From: Salegentibacter lacus
Lineage (GTDB): Bacteria; Bacteroidota; Bacteroidia; Flavobacteriales; Flavobacteriaceae
Reading direction: 5' to 3'
NCBI RefSeq assembly: GCF_020164555.1
Contig: NZ_JAIQZB010000017.1
Span: 35,983-99,982, forward strand
Length of the DNA: 64,000 bases
Program-made: the position numbers and the translations under genes
Notes under the pieces: generated by a model
Databases searched by the model: none
What the model saw: the letters and a program-made list of their open reading frames with translations, nothing else
What the model was told of the DNA's origin: nothing
Part shown: positions 35,478 through 45,248 of the stretch, piece by piece
Layout: the number at the start of each line of letters is the position of its first letter
Numbering within the stretch: the stretch's first letter is position 1

Positions 35478-37931
35478 ATGGCATATTTTATAGATGTTAT
35501 TTTACCACTTCCTTTACAGAAGCGTTTTACTTATGCAATAACTAAGGATGAAGCCGGTTTTTTGGAAGAAGGTATGCGGGTTGCAGTTCCATTTGGAAAG
35601 TCTAAAGTATATACCGCTATAACAGCTAAAATTCATCAGAACCCGCCACAGGTTTACGAAGCGAAACCAATAAATCAGATCCTTGATAAAAGTCCTTTGG
35701 TGACCAAACATCAACTAAAGTTTTGGGCGTGGATCGCTTCCTATTATATGTGTGCCGAAGGAGATGTACTAAAGGCCGCATTACCGGGAGCGTTTTTATT
35801 AGAAAGCGAAAGTATAGTTCAGCTAGTTAAAGATGTTGAAATTGATGAAAACGAGCTTAAAGACGAAGAATATTTAGTAATTGAAGCTTTGCAGCGCCAG
35901 TTTTCGCTAAAGATTCAGGAAGTGATGAAAATCCTGGATAAAAAAGCTGTTTTACCTGTTATTAACGCTTTGGTGGAAAAAGGTTTGGTAGTGCTCAATC
36001 AGGAGATTTATGAGCAGTATAAACCGAAAAAAATACGCTTTGTAAAACTCAATCCTGTTTACGATAATGAAGCCGAAATGCACCAGCTTTTAGATGAACT
36101 GGAAAAAGCACCAAAGCAGAAAGAAGCTTTATTAAGTTTTTTCAGCATAAAAGCCCAACATAAGAAACCATTAAAGGTAAAGGAGCTCAGCGAAAAATCT
36201 GGGGTTTCAGCAGCCATTATAAAAAGCCTGGTTAAAAAGAAAATTCTCGAGGAATATTATGAGAAAACCGACAGGGTAACTTTTAGCGGAGATGCTTCGG
36301 AAACAGGAATTCAATTAAGTGAAATTCAGCAACAAGCTTTCTCAGAAATAGAGAACGGGCTAAAAGAACAGGATGTTTGTTTATTCCACGGAATTACTTC
36401 TTCAGGAAAAACCGAAATCTATATTAAACTTATTGAAAAAGTTATTGAACGTGATGAACAGGCACTTTATGTTTTGCCTGAAATCGCATTAACCACACAA
36501 TTAATAGAGAGGCTGCGAGTTTATTTTGGGGATAAAGTTCTGGTGTATCACAGTAAATATTCGGTAAATGAAAGGGTAGAAGTATACCGCCATATTTTAG
36601 AAGATTCAGAAAAAGCGAGAATTGTAATTGGGGCGCGATCTTCAATTTTTCTTCCTTTTGCAAATTTAGGCTTAGTGGTGGTAGATGAAGAACACGAAAC
36701 TTCCTTTAAACAATTTGATCCCGCGCCGCGTTACCACGCAAGAGACGCCGCAGTTGTTTTGGCGAATTTATTTAAAGCGAAAACAATTTTAGGATCGGCT
36801 ACTCCTTCCCTGGAATCTTATTTTAATGCGCAGCATCATAAATATGCTTTGGTGGAATTAAACCGAAGATATGGTGATGTTTTACAACCGGAAATTGAAA
36901 TTGTTGATATAAAAACCAAATATAAAAAGAAGGAAATGAAAGGGCATTTTTCTGACAGGATGCTCGCTGAGATTAAAGATACATTGAATGGTGGAGAGCA
37001 GGTGATTTTATTTCAAAATCGAAGAGGCTTTTCTCCTGTGTTGGAATGCAATACCTGCGGCCATTCACCACAGTGCCCCAACTGTGATGTGAGTTTAACT
37101 TATCATAGCCATAACAACCAGTTGCGCTGTCATTATTGCGGTTATCATATTGCGATGCAAAAAAAATGTATGGCTTGCGACAGTACTGAAATTACTACTA
37201 AAGGCTTTGGAACCGAACAAATTGAAACCGAATTGAAAGCTATTTTCCCTGAGTATAAAACTGCGAGGATGGACCAGGATACGACCCGCGGAAAATATGC
37301 TTACGAAAAACTGATCAATGCTTTTGAACAACAGGAAATAGATATTTTAATCGGAACCCAGATGCTTACCAAAGGACTTGATTTTAGGAAAGTGAACCTG
37401 GTAGGAATTATGAATGCCGATAATTTGCTGAATTTTCCCGATTTTAGAGCGCACGAGCGTAGTTTCCATTTAATGCTTCAGGTAGCGGGTAGGGCAGGAA
37501 GAACCAAAAAACGTGGGAAAGTATTAATCCAAAGTTATAATCCTCATCACCAGATTATTCAGCAGGTTTCCATGGGGGATTATTTCGGAATGTATAAAGA
37601 CCAGTTAGAAGAGCGCTATAATTATAAATATCCGCCTTTTTACCGTTTGATAAGGATAACATTGAAATGCCGGGATTACTCCAAAACCAATGAAGCTGCT
37701 GACTGGTTGGCGGTAGGAATGAAAAATGTTTTCAAAGAAAATGTGCTGGGACCGGAGTTTCCACCGGTCGCCCGTATCAGGAATGAATATTATAAAAATA
37801 TACTGCTAAAAATTCCACAACAACAATCTTTAGGGAAAACAAAAGAAGTGCTGCAACGAATTATGGGAAGTTTTAATGCTATTGGCGCTTTTAGAAGTGT
37901 AAAAGTAGTAATTAATGTAGACCCTATTTAG
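35478..37931 (+). CDS. priA: Primosomal replication-restart helicase PriA
   Basis: An 817-residue PriA. The DNA-binding domain lies at about 1-190. Helicase motifs follow: GITSSGKTEIY (Walker A), DEEHETSFKQ, GSATPS and GRAGRTKKRG-like. Two zinc sites use CNTCGHSPQCPNC and CHYCGYH...KCMAC (about 515-570). It reloads the replisome at stalled forks. Length is normal for Bacteroidota. The stop overlaps the first base of a toxin fragment frame. Confidence 0.97.
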   Translation: MAYFIDVILPLPLQKRFTYAITKDEAGFLEEGMRVAVPFGKSKVYTAITAKIHQNPPQVYEAKPINQILDKSPLVTKHQLKFWAWIASYYMCAEGDVLKAALPGAFLLESESIVQLVKDVEIDENELKDEEYLVIEALQRQFSLKIQEVMKILDKKAVLPVINALVEKGLVVLNQEIYEQYKPKKIRFVKLNPVYDNEAEMHQLLDELEKAPKQKEALLSFFSIKAQHKKPLKVKELSEKSGVSAAIIKSLVKKKILEEYYEKTDRVTFSGDASETGIQLSEIQQQAFSEIENGLKEQDVCLFHGITSSGKTEIYIKLIEKVIERDEQALYVLPEIALTTQLIERLRVYFGDKVLVYHSKYSVNERVEVYRHILEDSEKARIVIGARSSIFLPFANLGLVVVDEEHETSFKQFDPAPRYHARDAAVVLANLFKAKTILGSATPSLESYFNAQHHKYALVELNRRYGDVLQPEIEIVDIKTKYKKKEMKGHFSDRMLAEIKDTLNGGEQVILFQNRRGFSPVLECNTCGHSPQCPNCDVSLTYHSHNNQLRCHYCGYHIAMQKKCMACDSTEITTKGFGTEQIETELKAIFPEYKTARMDQDTTRGKYAYEKLINAFEQQEIDILIGTQMLTKGLDFRKVNLVGIMNADNLLNFPDFRAHERSFHLMLQVAGRAGRTKKRGKVLIQSYNPHHQIIQQVSMGDYFGMYKDQLEERYNYKYPPFYRLIRITLKCRDYSKTNEAADWLAVGMKNVFKENVLGPEFPPVARIRNEYYKNILLKIPQQQSLGKTKEVLQRIMGSFNAIGAFRSVKVVINVDPI

Positions 37932-38080
37932 ATTTTAAGTCAAATGAAGCGGTCGATTTTATAAGAGAAGGTTACAGACACTGTGTTCGTGGTTCCGATA
38001 GTATTTATTATCGAGTGCGTGCAGAAGAAGTAGAAATTATGGCAATAATAGGAAGACAAGATTTAAGCAAATTCCTTTAA
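37931..38080 (+). pseudogene. ParE/RelE-type toxin fragment
   Basis: A 49-codon open frame directly after priA reads as the C-terminal half of a ParE-family toxin: REGYRHCVRGSDSIYYRVRA, then EIMAIIGRQDL and a stop. The N-terminal half and any antitoxin gene are missing, and there is no start codon in place. Most likely the tail of a decayed toxin-antitoxin pair. Too short to have been found as an ordinary gene. Confidence 0.7.
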
Positions 38081-38118
38081 TGAGTAATTTAGAATAAATT
38101 CCTGTCGCAAAAAATTAA

Positions 38119-38856
38119 TTACTGAATAGCACTTAAAGCCTCAACCAGGTTAGTTTTCTTGTGGCGACTAAGGGGCAGTTTCTGTTTGTCGATCTCAATA
38201 TTCTTGGAATTGTAGCGCTCAATTTTATCGAGGTTTACAATATAAGACTTATGGGTTCTTAGAAATTTATCGTTAGGTAGTTGCTCTTCAAAAGATTTCA
38301 TCGTAGCGAGAACCACAAAGTTTTCTTTTTCGGTCACAAATTTTACATAATCTCCCAAAGCCTGGATGTATTTAAGCTTATTCAGAAAAACCTTTCGATT
38401 TTTAAGATTGCTTTTCACGAAAATATAGTCTTCATCCTCCGGTGGAGTGGCGATTTGATGTTTTAATTTATAAAGATTTATCGCTTTATTTACGGCGTTA
38501 TTAAAGCGTTCTTTAGTTACCGGTTTATGAATATAATCTACAGCATCATAATCAAAAGCTTTAAAAGCATATTGCGTTTTTCCGGTTACAAAGATAATCT
38601 GTGGTTTATTGGGAAGATCGTCCAAAAGTTCAAAACCTGTTAAAACCGGCATTTCAATATCGAGAAATATTAAATCGATTTCATTATCGAGAAGGCCGTT
38701 TTTTGTTTCAATAGCGTTATTGTATTCGGCAACTAATTTAAGATTAGAATGGTCTTTAATCAACTTTACGATAGATAATCGTTGTAAGCTGGAATCATCA
38801 ACAACAATACATTTGAGTAAAATTTCTTCCACAATAGTTAGGTTAAGTAATAACAA
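38119..38856 (-). CDS. LytTR response regulator
   Basis: A 245-residue LytR/AlgR-type regulator. The receiver domain (about 14-130) has the acidic pair in VVDDS, the phospho-acceptor Asp in LIFLDIEMP and the Lys in IHKPVT. The LytTR DNA-binding domain covers about 145-240 (YIFVKSNLKNRKVFLNKL, FLRTHKSYIVNLDKI). The true start may be a GTG at residue 9, where a purine-rich stretch lies, since the first residues before LKCIVVDD are atypical. No kinase gene is adjacent. Confidence 0.92.
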   Translation of the reverse strand: MLLLNLTIVEEILLKCIVVDDSSLQRLSIVKLIKDHSNLKLVAEYNNAIETKNGLLDNEIDLIFLDIEMPVLTGFELLDDLPNKPQIIFVTGKTQYAFKAFDYDAVDYIHKPVTKERFNNAVNKAINLYKLKHQIATPPEDEDYIFVKSNLKNRKVFLNKLKYIQALGDYVKFVTEKENFVVLATMKSFEEQLPNDKFLRTHKSYIVNLDKIERYNSKNIEIDKQKLPLSRHKKTNLVEALSAIQ

Positions 38857-39042
38857 TATTAAACATAAAATACCTAAATCACAAGATAAAGTTTATATTC
38901 ATAGGCCAAATTTAAATTTTATCCTCTCTTTATAAATAAATCTTTATAAATAAAGTAAAGTGCTTTAGCCTTAGCATTGGAGTATTTTAAATTTTCATTT
39001 CAATTACTGTTTAATAAGCATAACCTTAGTTTACTTTTAAGC

Positions 39043-39073
39043 TTTGAAAATAGAAATAAATAAGCTACTTTTG
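39043..39073 (+). promoter_or_regulatory. Promoter of rpsF-rpsR-rplI
   Basis: TTTG at 39043-39046, exactly 19 bp, then TACTTTTG at 39066-39073: a perfect Bacteroidota promoter, about 28 bp before the rpsF ATG. Confidence 0.85.
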
Positions 39074-39101
39074 CAGCCAAATAAATTTAAAGTAAATTTT
39101 T

Positions 39102-39443
39102 ATGAACACTTATGAAACTGTTTTCATCTTGAATCCCGTTTTATCTGATGAGCAGATAAAGGAGACAGTTCAGAAATACGAAGAATTTCTTGTTTCTAAA
39201 GGGGCCGAGATGGTATCGAAAGAAGATTGGGGGCTTAGAAAATTAGCCTACCCAGTTCAACACAAAAAAAGCGGGTTTTACCACCTGTTTGAATTCAAAG
39301 CTCCAGGAGAGGCTATAGAGCCGTTGGAACTTGCTTTTAGAAGAGACGAGCGTATGATGCGTTATTTAACTGTGAGGTTAGACAAACACGCTATCGCCTG
39401 GGCTGAGAAAAGAAGAAATAGAAGACAACAAGAAAAAGCGTAA
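39102..39443 (+). CDS. rpsF: 30S ribosomal protein S6
   Basis: A 113-residue S6 protein ([19 protein letters not shown] start; [16 protein letters not shown] near the end). It binds 16S rRNA helix 23 together with S18. First gene of a three-gene ribosomal operon behind a perfect consensus promoter; 2 bp separate it from rpsR. Confidence 0.98.
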   Translation: MNTYETVFILNPVLSDEQIKETVQKYEEFLVSKGAEMVSKEDWGLRKLAYPVQHKKSGFYHLFEFKAPGEAIEPLELAFRRDERMMRYLTVRLDKHAIAWAEKRRNRRQQEKA

Positions 39444-39445
39444 GT

Positions 39446-39745
39446 ATGGCTACATCTATTGAACAACAAGCAAAAGGAAAAAAAGACGGAGAGATCAGGT
39501 ATCTTACTCCTCTTAATATAGAGACCAGTAAAACGAAGAAGTATTGTCGTTTTAAAAGGTCTGGAATTAAGTATATCGATTATAAAGATCCAGATTGGTT
39601 AATGAGTTTCGTGAACGAGCAGGGTAAATTGTTACCTCGTCGTCTAACTGGTACTTCTTTAAAATACCAAAGAAAAGTGGCTGTTGCTGTAAAAAGAGCA
39701 CGTCACCTTGCGTTAATGCCATATGTTGGTGATTTACTAAAATAA
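39446..39745 (+). CDS. rpsR: 30S ribosomal protein S18
   Basis: A 99-residue S18 (family core [43 protein letters not shown]). The N-terminal extension of about 25 residues is usual for Bacteroidota. Bacteroidota S18 and S21 are tied to their lack of Shine-Dalgarno use, so the three-gene set is well conserved. Confidence 0.98.
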   Translation: MATSIEQQAKGKKDGEIRYLTPLNIETSKTKKYCRFKRSGIKYIDYKDPDWLMSFVNEQGKLLPRRLTGTSLKYQRKVAVAVKRARHLALMPYVGDLLK

Positions 39746-39757
39746 AAAGAGGCAATT

Positions 39758-40207
39758 ATGGAATTGATACTTAAACAAGACGTAGATAATTTAGGCTTTA
39801 AAGATGACCTGGTAAACGTGAAGAACGGTTACGGTAGAAATTATCTTATTCCTCAGGGATATGCACATCTTGCAACTCCTTCAGCTAAAAAAGTATTGGC
39901 TGAGACCCTGAAACAAAGAGCTTACAAAGAACAGAAACATATCGATGAAGCTAAGAAGCAAGCTGAAAAACTTAATAACGTAGAGATTAAGTTAACTGCT
40001 AAAGCTGGTGCCGGAGACAAATTATTTGGATCTATCACTAACGGCGATTTAGCTGACGCTTTTGCAAAAGAAGGCATTGAAATCGATAAGAAATATATAA
40101 GCATCGCAGGTGGAAACATCAAAAGATTGGGACAGTACGAAGCAACTTTGCGTTTTCACCGTGAAGTAGTGACTACTTACAACTTTGATGTTGTAGCTGA
40201 AGCTTAA
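39758..40207 (+). CDS. rplI: 50S ribosomal protein L9
   Basis: A 149-residue L9. The N-terminal rRNA-binding domain reads MELILKQDVDNLGFKDDLVN, with VKNGYGRNYLIPQGYA. A central helix (about 45-75) links it to the C-terminal domain with KLFGSITNGDLADAF. Last gene of the operon; a terminator follows 20 bp on. Confidence 0.98.
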   Translation: MELILKQDVDNLGFKDDLVNVKNGYGRNYLIPQGYAHLATPSAKKVLAETLKQRAYKEQKHIDEAKKQAEKLNNVEIKLTAKAGAGDKLFGSITNGDLADAFAKEGIEIDKKYISIAGGNIKRLGQYEATLRFHREVVTTYNFDVVAEA

Positions 40208-40226
40208 TTTATTTTATTACAAAGTT

Positions 40227-40254
40227 AAAAGCCCGCTCCAGTAGTGGGCTTTTC
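40227..40254 (+). terminator. Terminator of the rpsF operon
   Basis: AAAAGCCC (40227-40234) pairs with GGGCTTTT (40246-40253), with T-rich sequence after it. Confidence 0.85.
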
Positions 40255-40305
40255 TTATTTTAGTGAGCCCCTGATTTACAAGAAGTGTTTCAGAATCATT
40301 ATTTT

Positions 40306-40388
40306 TGTCAAGCTGAATTGGTTTCAGTTTCTGACGTGTTTGGGCTTTTTTACAATTTAGATCCTGAAATAAAATCAGGATGACGATT
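40306..40388. repeat. Paired intergenic repeat hairpins
   Basis: Two palindromic units in tandem: GCTGAA/TTTCAG around 40312-40333, and ATCCTGA-aataaaa-TCAGGAT at 40364-40384, followed by TGACG. The same kind of unit (CGTCACCCT...AGGGTCTAC) sits inside the hairpin at 22975-23041. Such repeats are scattered between genes in many flavobacteria; their role is unknown. Confidence 0.5.
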
Positions 40389-40431
40389 TTGGCACATTTG
40401 CAATTCGATCTTATTTTAATTTTTACCAAAA

Positions 40432-40908
40432 ATGAAATATTCCAGATTAACAAAAGAACAGTTTGAAGAAATGAAGCAGGAATTCATCAATTTCCTGGCT
40501 GCACAATCAATAACTGCTGAAGAGTGGGATGGTATTAAAAAGAATAAGCCAAAAGCCGCAGAGCAAGAGCTTGATGTTTTTAGCGACCTAATTTGGGAAG
40601 GTGTTTTAAATAAAGTGGAATTCCTGGAGCATTTTTCAGCCAATCAAATTTATTTATTTCATATTACCGAAGTTACCATTCATCTTATTGCTATTAAAAT
40701 TGAGCATGAAGGAGTAGATCTAACCACAAGAAAAGGTTACAGCTGGTTACAAACTAATTTGCTGGATGAATCTGTGAATATTTACACGTCCTCTAAAGTT
40801 TTAAGTGACGATAGGAATAAGGATATTTTTGCGCTTATAAAACAAGGTGCAAATATCACTAAAGGAGATCTTTACCGCTATTTCGACAATATGGTTGAAA
40901 GTAAATAA
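40432..40908 (+). CDS. Conserved flavobacterial protein (DUF6495-like)
   Basis: A 158-residue cytosolic protein starting MKYSRLTKEQFEEMKQEFINF and ending DLYRYFDNMVESK. I believe it matches a family widespread in Flavobacteriaceae (DUF6495), with no known function. It is mostly helical, with one mixed region near 85-105 (YLFHITEVTIHLIAIKIE). Monocistronic, between rplI and a convergent ABC permease gene. Confidence 0.72.
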   Translation: MKYSRLTKEQFEEMKQEFINFLAAQSITAEEWDGIKKNKPKAAEQELDVFSDLIWEGVLNKVEFLEHFSANQIYLFHITEVTIHLIAIKIEHEGVDLTTRKGYSWLQTNLLDESVNIYTSSKVLSDDRNKDIFALIKQGANITKGDLYRYFDNMVESK

Positions 40909-40980
40909 TTACGACTGAAACTTTATTTCACGAAATTTGGAGTTTAAGTTTAACAGCCACCTATTCATTAAATAGAAAAA

Positions 40981-42228
40981 TTATTCATACCTAAGCGATT
41001 CGATAGGATCTTGTCTGGCTGCTTTGGCTGCGGGATAACTTCCGGCGAGAATAGCTACTAAAATGGTAATAGCAGTTGCCCAGATCATTGCAACCCAGGG
41101 CGTGGTAAAGTCAAAATCGGCTGCTGCAGAAACGGCCATTCCGATTAATATTCCAAAGATAATACCTACGATGCCACCTATCTGACCAATAATAAGAGTT
41201 TCCATAAAGAACTGGGTGGCAATTGTTTTCCGCTTTGCGCCCAGGGCTTTTCTCACCCCAATTTCACGGGTTCTTTCGGTTACACTTACCAGCATAATAT
41301 TCATTAAAGCGATAGAGGAACCAAAAATGGTAATTATAGAAATAATCCAGGCTGCAAAATTAAGATAACTGGTAATGGAGAATATTCGGTTAATAAGATC
41401 GTCGCTGCGTTCCAGTCCAAAATTATTTTCCTCTATAGGATTAAGTTTCCTAATGTTCCTAAAAGTCAGGATCGCTTCATCTTGTGCACCTTCCAGTAAT
41501 TCTTTATCATCAACCTTAACGCTAACCGCATAATTTATTTGTGGTTGGGTAAACATAGACCGCGCCACCTGTATGGGCATCAGAACACGTAGATCCTGGT
41601 TGTTTCCAAATGTTGAACCTTTGGATTCCAGAACTCCAATAACCCTGAATTTCCCTCCTCTAATACTAACAATTTTATCAATGGGATTTTCGCCTTTAAA
41701 AAGTCCTTCAGGCTTAGCAAAATCGGCTCCAAGAATTACAACGTTATTGTTATTCTGAATATCAAAAATGTTGAATTCGCGTCCTTCTTCAACATCTAAA
41801 CCAGAATTTTCCATAAAATTTTCGTTCACGCCAAGCACACGTACTTCAGGATCGGTTTTTTCGTTGATGTATTTTACTTCAGCGCCTGCAGTCCCGGTAA
41901 AAGAAACCGCAGTTTGCGCTTGCGGATATTGATAATTTTCTTCAAATTTCTTTACTTCCCGGTAAGTGATGATCGGGTTAATTTTTTCAACTTCCCCGCC
42001 GCCTTGCCGCTGCGAATTGAAATCATATCGCTGAATATTAAAAGTATTAGCCCCCATAGAGGCAAAATCGCTACTAATGGTGTTTTCCAGCGCGGTTACC
42101 GCACTCAAAATTCCAACCAGCGCAGTGATTCCAATAGCGATGATTAATACGGTAAGTATGGTTCTAAGTAGCTGACTTTTAATGGAATTAAAAGCGATGC
42201 TTATATTTTCTTTTAATAACCCGAACAT
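40981..42228 (-). CDS. MacB-type ABC transporter permease
   Basis: A 415-residue permease with the MacB/FtsX layout: one helix at about 22-42, a large periplasmic domain (about 45-285), then three helices (about 290-400), ending in GSYPAAKAARQDPIESLRYE, the family's hallmark tail. Such proteins drive export or lipoprotein/antibiotic mechanotransmission with a separate ATPase, which is not encoded next to it. Divergent from hisS. Confidence 0.92.
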   Translation of the reverse strand: MFGLLKENISIAFNSIKSQLLRTILTVLIIAIGITALVGILSAVTALENTISSDFASMGANTFNIQRYDFNSQRQGGGEVEKINPIITYREVKKFEENYQYPQAQTAVSFTGTAGAEVKYINEKTDPEVRVLGVNENFMENSGLDVEEGREFNIFDIQNNNNVVILGADFAKPEGLFKGENPIDKIVSIRGGKFRVIGVLESKGSTFGNNQDLRVLMPIQVARSMFTQPQINYAVSVKVDDKELLEGAQDEAILTFRNIRKLNPIEENNFGLERSDDLINRIFSITSYLNFAAWIISIITIFGSSIALMNIMLVSVTERTREIGVRKALGAKRKTIATQFFMETLIIGQIGGIVGIIFGILIGMAVSAAADFDFTTPWVAMIWATAITILVAILAGSYPAAKAARQDPIESLRYE

Positions 42229-42298
42229 AAAATGTTTTTTCAGTGCTATTTAATTAGACTTCATAAGTCCTATAATGTTACTTAAAATATGAAATTTG

Positions 42299-42328
42299 TT
42301 TGGGTTCGGGTAAAATTTAAGATATTTG
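42299..42328 (+). promoter_or_regulatory. Likely hisS promoter
   Basis: TTTG at 42299-42302, an 18-bp gap, then GATATTTG at 42321-42328 (7 of 8 to consensus). It lies inside the N-terminal extension of the longest open frame, so it argues for the ATG at 42397. Confidence 0.5.
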
Positions 42329-42396
42329 CAGCATTGTTTCAGCCGGTTTTCGGCGCTAACTTTAAACCAAAAACGGAAAGTATACCCAAAGATTTT

Positions 42397-43767
42397 ATGG
42401 CACAAAAACCTTCTATCCCAAAAGGAACTCGAGATTTTAATCCAGCAGAAGTCGCTAAAAGAAATTATATTTTTGATGTGATCAAAACTGAATTTAAAAA
42501 ATTCGGCTTTCAGCCTATCGAGACACCGAGTTTTGAGAATTCTGATACCTTGATGGGAAAATATGGAGAAGAAGGGGATCGTTTAATTTTTAAAATTTTG
42601 AATTCCGGGGACTTTCTAAAAAAAGCAAATTCGGATGCTTATGAAGCTAAAGACAGTTTAAAAATAACTTCTTCCATTAGCGAAAAAGCTCTTCGTTATG
42701 ACCTGACAGTGCCTTTCGCGCGTTATGTGGTACAGCACCAAAACGAGATAGATTTTCCGTTTAAACGGCACCAAATTCAGCCGGTTTGGCGAGCCGACAG
42801 GCCACAAAAAGGACGCTTCAGAGAGTTTTTTCAGTGTGATGCCGATGTTGTTGGGAGCAAAAGCCTGTGGCAGGAAGTAGAGTTTGTGCAACTATACGAT
42901 GCGGTTTTTTCGGCTTTAAAATTAGAGGGTGTCACTATAAAAATCAATAATAGAAAGGTGCTTTCTGGTTTTGCCGAAGTGATTGGCGAAAAAGATAAAC
43001 TTATAGATTTTACTGTTGCCCTGGATAAACTGGATAAAATAGGGGAAGAGGGCGTGAAAAAGGAAATGCTACAAAAAGGTATTTCTGAAAGCGCTATCGA
43101 AAAGATTCAGCCTATTTTTGGCTTACAGGGAGATTTCCCTGAAAAGATCGCCGGGATTAAAGAAATCCTGAGCACTTCTGAAACTGGAATGGAAGGAATT
43201 AAAGAGCTGGAATTTGTCGAAAAAGCTATCAAAGAAATGCCTTTGCAAACCGCAAAGCTGGACCTTGATGTAACCCTGGCGCGCGGACTTAATTATTACA
43301 CCGGGGCAATTTTTGAAGTTTCAGCACCTGAGAATGTGAAAATTGGGTCTATTGGCGGCGGTGGCCGTTACGATGACCTTACCGGAATTTTCGGTTTAAA
43401 AGATATGAGCGGTGTAGGAATTTCTTTTGGATTGGACCGAATTTATCTGGTACTGGAAGAACTAGGACTTTTCCCAGAAGCCGTAACTCAAAATACCAAG
43501 GCACTTTTTATCAATTTTGGAGATGAGGAAGCACTGTATGCATTAAAAGCAGTGAATAAATTAAGAACCGAAAATGTTACGGCTGAATTATTTCCGGATG
43601 CAGCCAAGATGAAGAAGCAAATGAATTATGCAAATAAACGCGAAATTCCATTTGTTATCCTGGCGGGAGATGAAGAGATGCAAGCTGAAAAATTCACGCT
43701 AAAAAATATGAAATCTGGTGAGCAACAAAAAGTTGATTTTACTGAGTTGGTAAAAGCTTTAGGTTGA
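42397..43767 (+). CDS. hisS: Histidyl-tRNA synthetase
   Basis: A 456-residue class II synthetase charging tRNA-His. Motifs: KPSIPKGTRDFNPAE start, motif 2 FQCDADVVGS, the histidine loops LARGLNYYTGAIFEV and GGGGRYDDLTG, motif 3 GVGISFGLDRI, and the anticodon-binding domain (about 365-456). The open frame extends upstream to 42289, but a promoter lies in that extension and the family starts at this ATG. Confidence 0.96.
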   Translation: MAQKPSIPKGTRDFNPAEVAKRNYIFDVIKTEFKKFGFQPIETPSFENSDTLMGKYGEEGDRLIFKILNSGDFLKKANSDAYEAKDSLKITSSISEKALRYDLTVPFARYVVQHQNEIDFPFKRHQIQPVWRADRPQKGRFREFFQCDADVVGSKSLWQEVEFVQLYDAVFSALKLEGVTIKINNRKVLSGFAEVIGEKDKLIDFTVALDKLDKIGEEGVKKEMLQKGISESAIEKIQPIFGLQGDFPEKIAGIKEILSTSETGMEGIKELEFVEKAIKEMPLQTAKLDLDVTLARGLNYYTGAIFEVSAPENVKIGSIGGGGRYDDLTGIFGLKDMSGVGISFGLDRIYLVLEELGLFPEAVTQNTKALFINFGDEEALYALKAVNKLRTENVTAELFPDAAKMKKQMNYANKREIPFVILAGDEEMQAEKFTLKNMKSGEQQKVDFTELVKALG

Positions 43768-43769
43768 AA

Positions 43770-43862
43770 TTCGTCATTATGACGTGGTAATCTTTTTCGA
43801 GATATACTAGATAAATGGGAAGAGATTGCTTCAGCCGCCAAAAAAAAGTGGCTTCGCAATGG
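43770..43862. repeat. Possible intergenic repeat
   Basis: CGTCATTATGACG is a palindrome at 43774-43786, followed by GAAGAGATTGCTTC and GGCTTCGCAATGG, the kind of motif found in scattered flavobacterial intergenic repeats. No coding content is visible between hisS and the aldo/keto reductase gene. Confidence 0.4.
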
Positions 43863-43939
43863 CGTTCAGGTTTTTTTATAATTTCTAAGCTTTTAGTTGA
43901 AGCAATTATCTCTCAGCAGATCATCTCTCGGCAGTATTT

Positions 43940-44896
43940 TTACTCAGTTTCACTGGCTTTATTTAAAACATCCATATCTTCACTAAAAAGCGAAACTTTA
44001 ACTGCTTCGGTAAAAGATTTAAGATGGGAAGATTTAGTTGCGCTGGCAATTGGAGCGCTTACTCCGGGTCTGTTCATTAGCCATGCAAGAGCAACGCCGG
44101 CTTGAGAAATATTGTGTTTTTCTGAAATCTCATCAAGGCTTTTTAAAACTTTTTCGCCACGATCGTTTAAGAATTTATCAGCGAACATTTTTCGCTCTTT
44201 GCCTTCAAAATCTTCCTTTTTCCGGTATTTACCGGTTAGGAATCCGCTGGCCAACGAGAAATAGGGAATTACTCCTAAATTATTCTTAGTGCAAATTTCT
44301 TCGATTCCCCCTTCAAATTTATCCCTTACCATCAAGTTATATTCAGGTTGAAAAACTTCGTAAGCCGGTAAATTATTATCAGCGGCAACATCTAACGATT
44401 TTTGTAATCTTTCTGCAGAAAAATTTGAAGCGCCAATATGTTTTATTTTCCCGCGATCCAGAAGTTTTTGATAAGCTTCCAGGGCTTCGGTTACAGGGGT
44501 TTCCTCATCATCAAAATGTGTGAAATAAAGGTCTATATAATCGGTTTGTAGTCGCAAAAGCGAATCTTGTACCGCACCGGTAAGATAATCGCGTGAATTA
44601 TTTTTAGGTCCGCCGGGCTGTAAACTAGAACCGCCTTTGGTGATTAAAGTGATTTTATCACGTAAATTGCGTTCTTTCATCCATTTACCAATAATTCTTT
44701 CTGAAGTTCCGTGTGGAACTCCATCTGCCCATCGGGAATAAACATCGGCTGTGTCTATGGTAGTAAAGCCAAGCTCAAAAAGCTTGTCTAGCATCTTGAA
44801 AGATTCATTTTCATCTAAAGTCCATCCAAAAACATTACCGCCAAAAATAATTGGCGCCGATTTTAAGCCTGATTTTCCTAATATAACTTTTCTCAT
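43940..44896 (-). CDS. Aldo/keto reductase
   Basis: A 318-residue NADPH-dependent oxidoreductase of the AKR superfamily. The catalytic tetrad is seen in TIDTADVYSRW (Asp, Tyr), LITKGG (Lys) and DLYFTHFDDE (His). NADP-site residues are near GVAPIASATKSSHLK-like SAPIASATKSSHL. ATG 44896 (MRKVILGKSG) is chosen over 44926 because the family starts here. Substrate unknown. Confidence 0.92.
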   Translation of the reverse strand: MRKVILGKSGLKSAPIIFGGNVFGWTLDENESFKMLDKLFELGFTTIDTADVYSRWADGVPHGTSERIIGKWMKERNLRDKITLITKGGSSLQPGGPKNNSRDYLTGAVQDSLLRLQTDYIDLYFTHFDDEETPVTEALEAYQKLLDRGKIKHIGASNFSAERLQKSLDVAADNNLPAYEVFQPEYNLMVRDKFEGGIEEICTKNNLGVIPYFSLASGFLTGKYRKKEDFEGKERKMFADKFLNDRGEKVLKSLDEISEKHNISQAGVALAWLMNRPGVSAPIASATKSSHLKSFTEAVKVSLFSEDMDVLNKASETE

Positions 44897-45038
44897 TATT
44901 AATACCTTTACCTTAAAATTAGGCATCAGTTATAAGAAAGGCGAATTTTAATAGAGCTTTTAGACAGATTTAACTTTGTATAGGATGGAACTTTAAGTAA
45001 GAAACTTATAAAGGAGAGATAACTTATAAATCGAAACC

Positions 45039-45248
45039 CTAAAAATCTGTGTTTTCTTCTTCGGTGGGATTGCTTTTTCTACGCCATATCACGAAAATTG
45101 CTGCTATTGTTCCCAGTCCTAAAACTAAAGCAAATAATTTAGGAGGGGCATCAAGAGTATTTTCCTGTTCAAAGACAAAGGAACCAACCAGCACAAAACT
45201 TCCCAGTAAAACCCCAAGGGTCATTAATATTTTTCCCAATACTTTCAT
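45039..45248 (-). CDS. Small two-helix membrane protein
   Basis: A 69-residue protein with helices at about 8-26 and 38-57 and an acidic tail (NPTEEENTDF). It resembles short flavobacterial membrane proteins of unknown function. No operon partner. Confidence 0.55.
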   Translation of the reverse strand: MKVLGKILMTLGVLLGSFVLVGSFVFEQENTLDAPPKLFALVLGLGTIAAIFVIWRRKSNPTEEENTDF

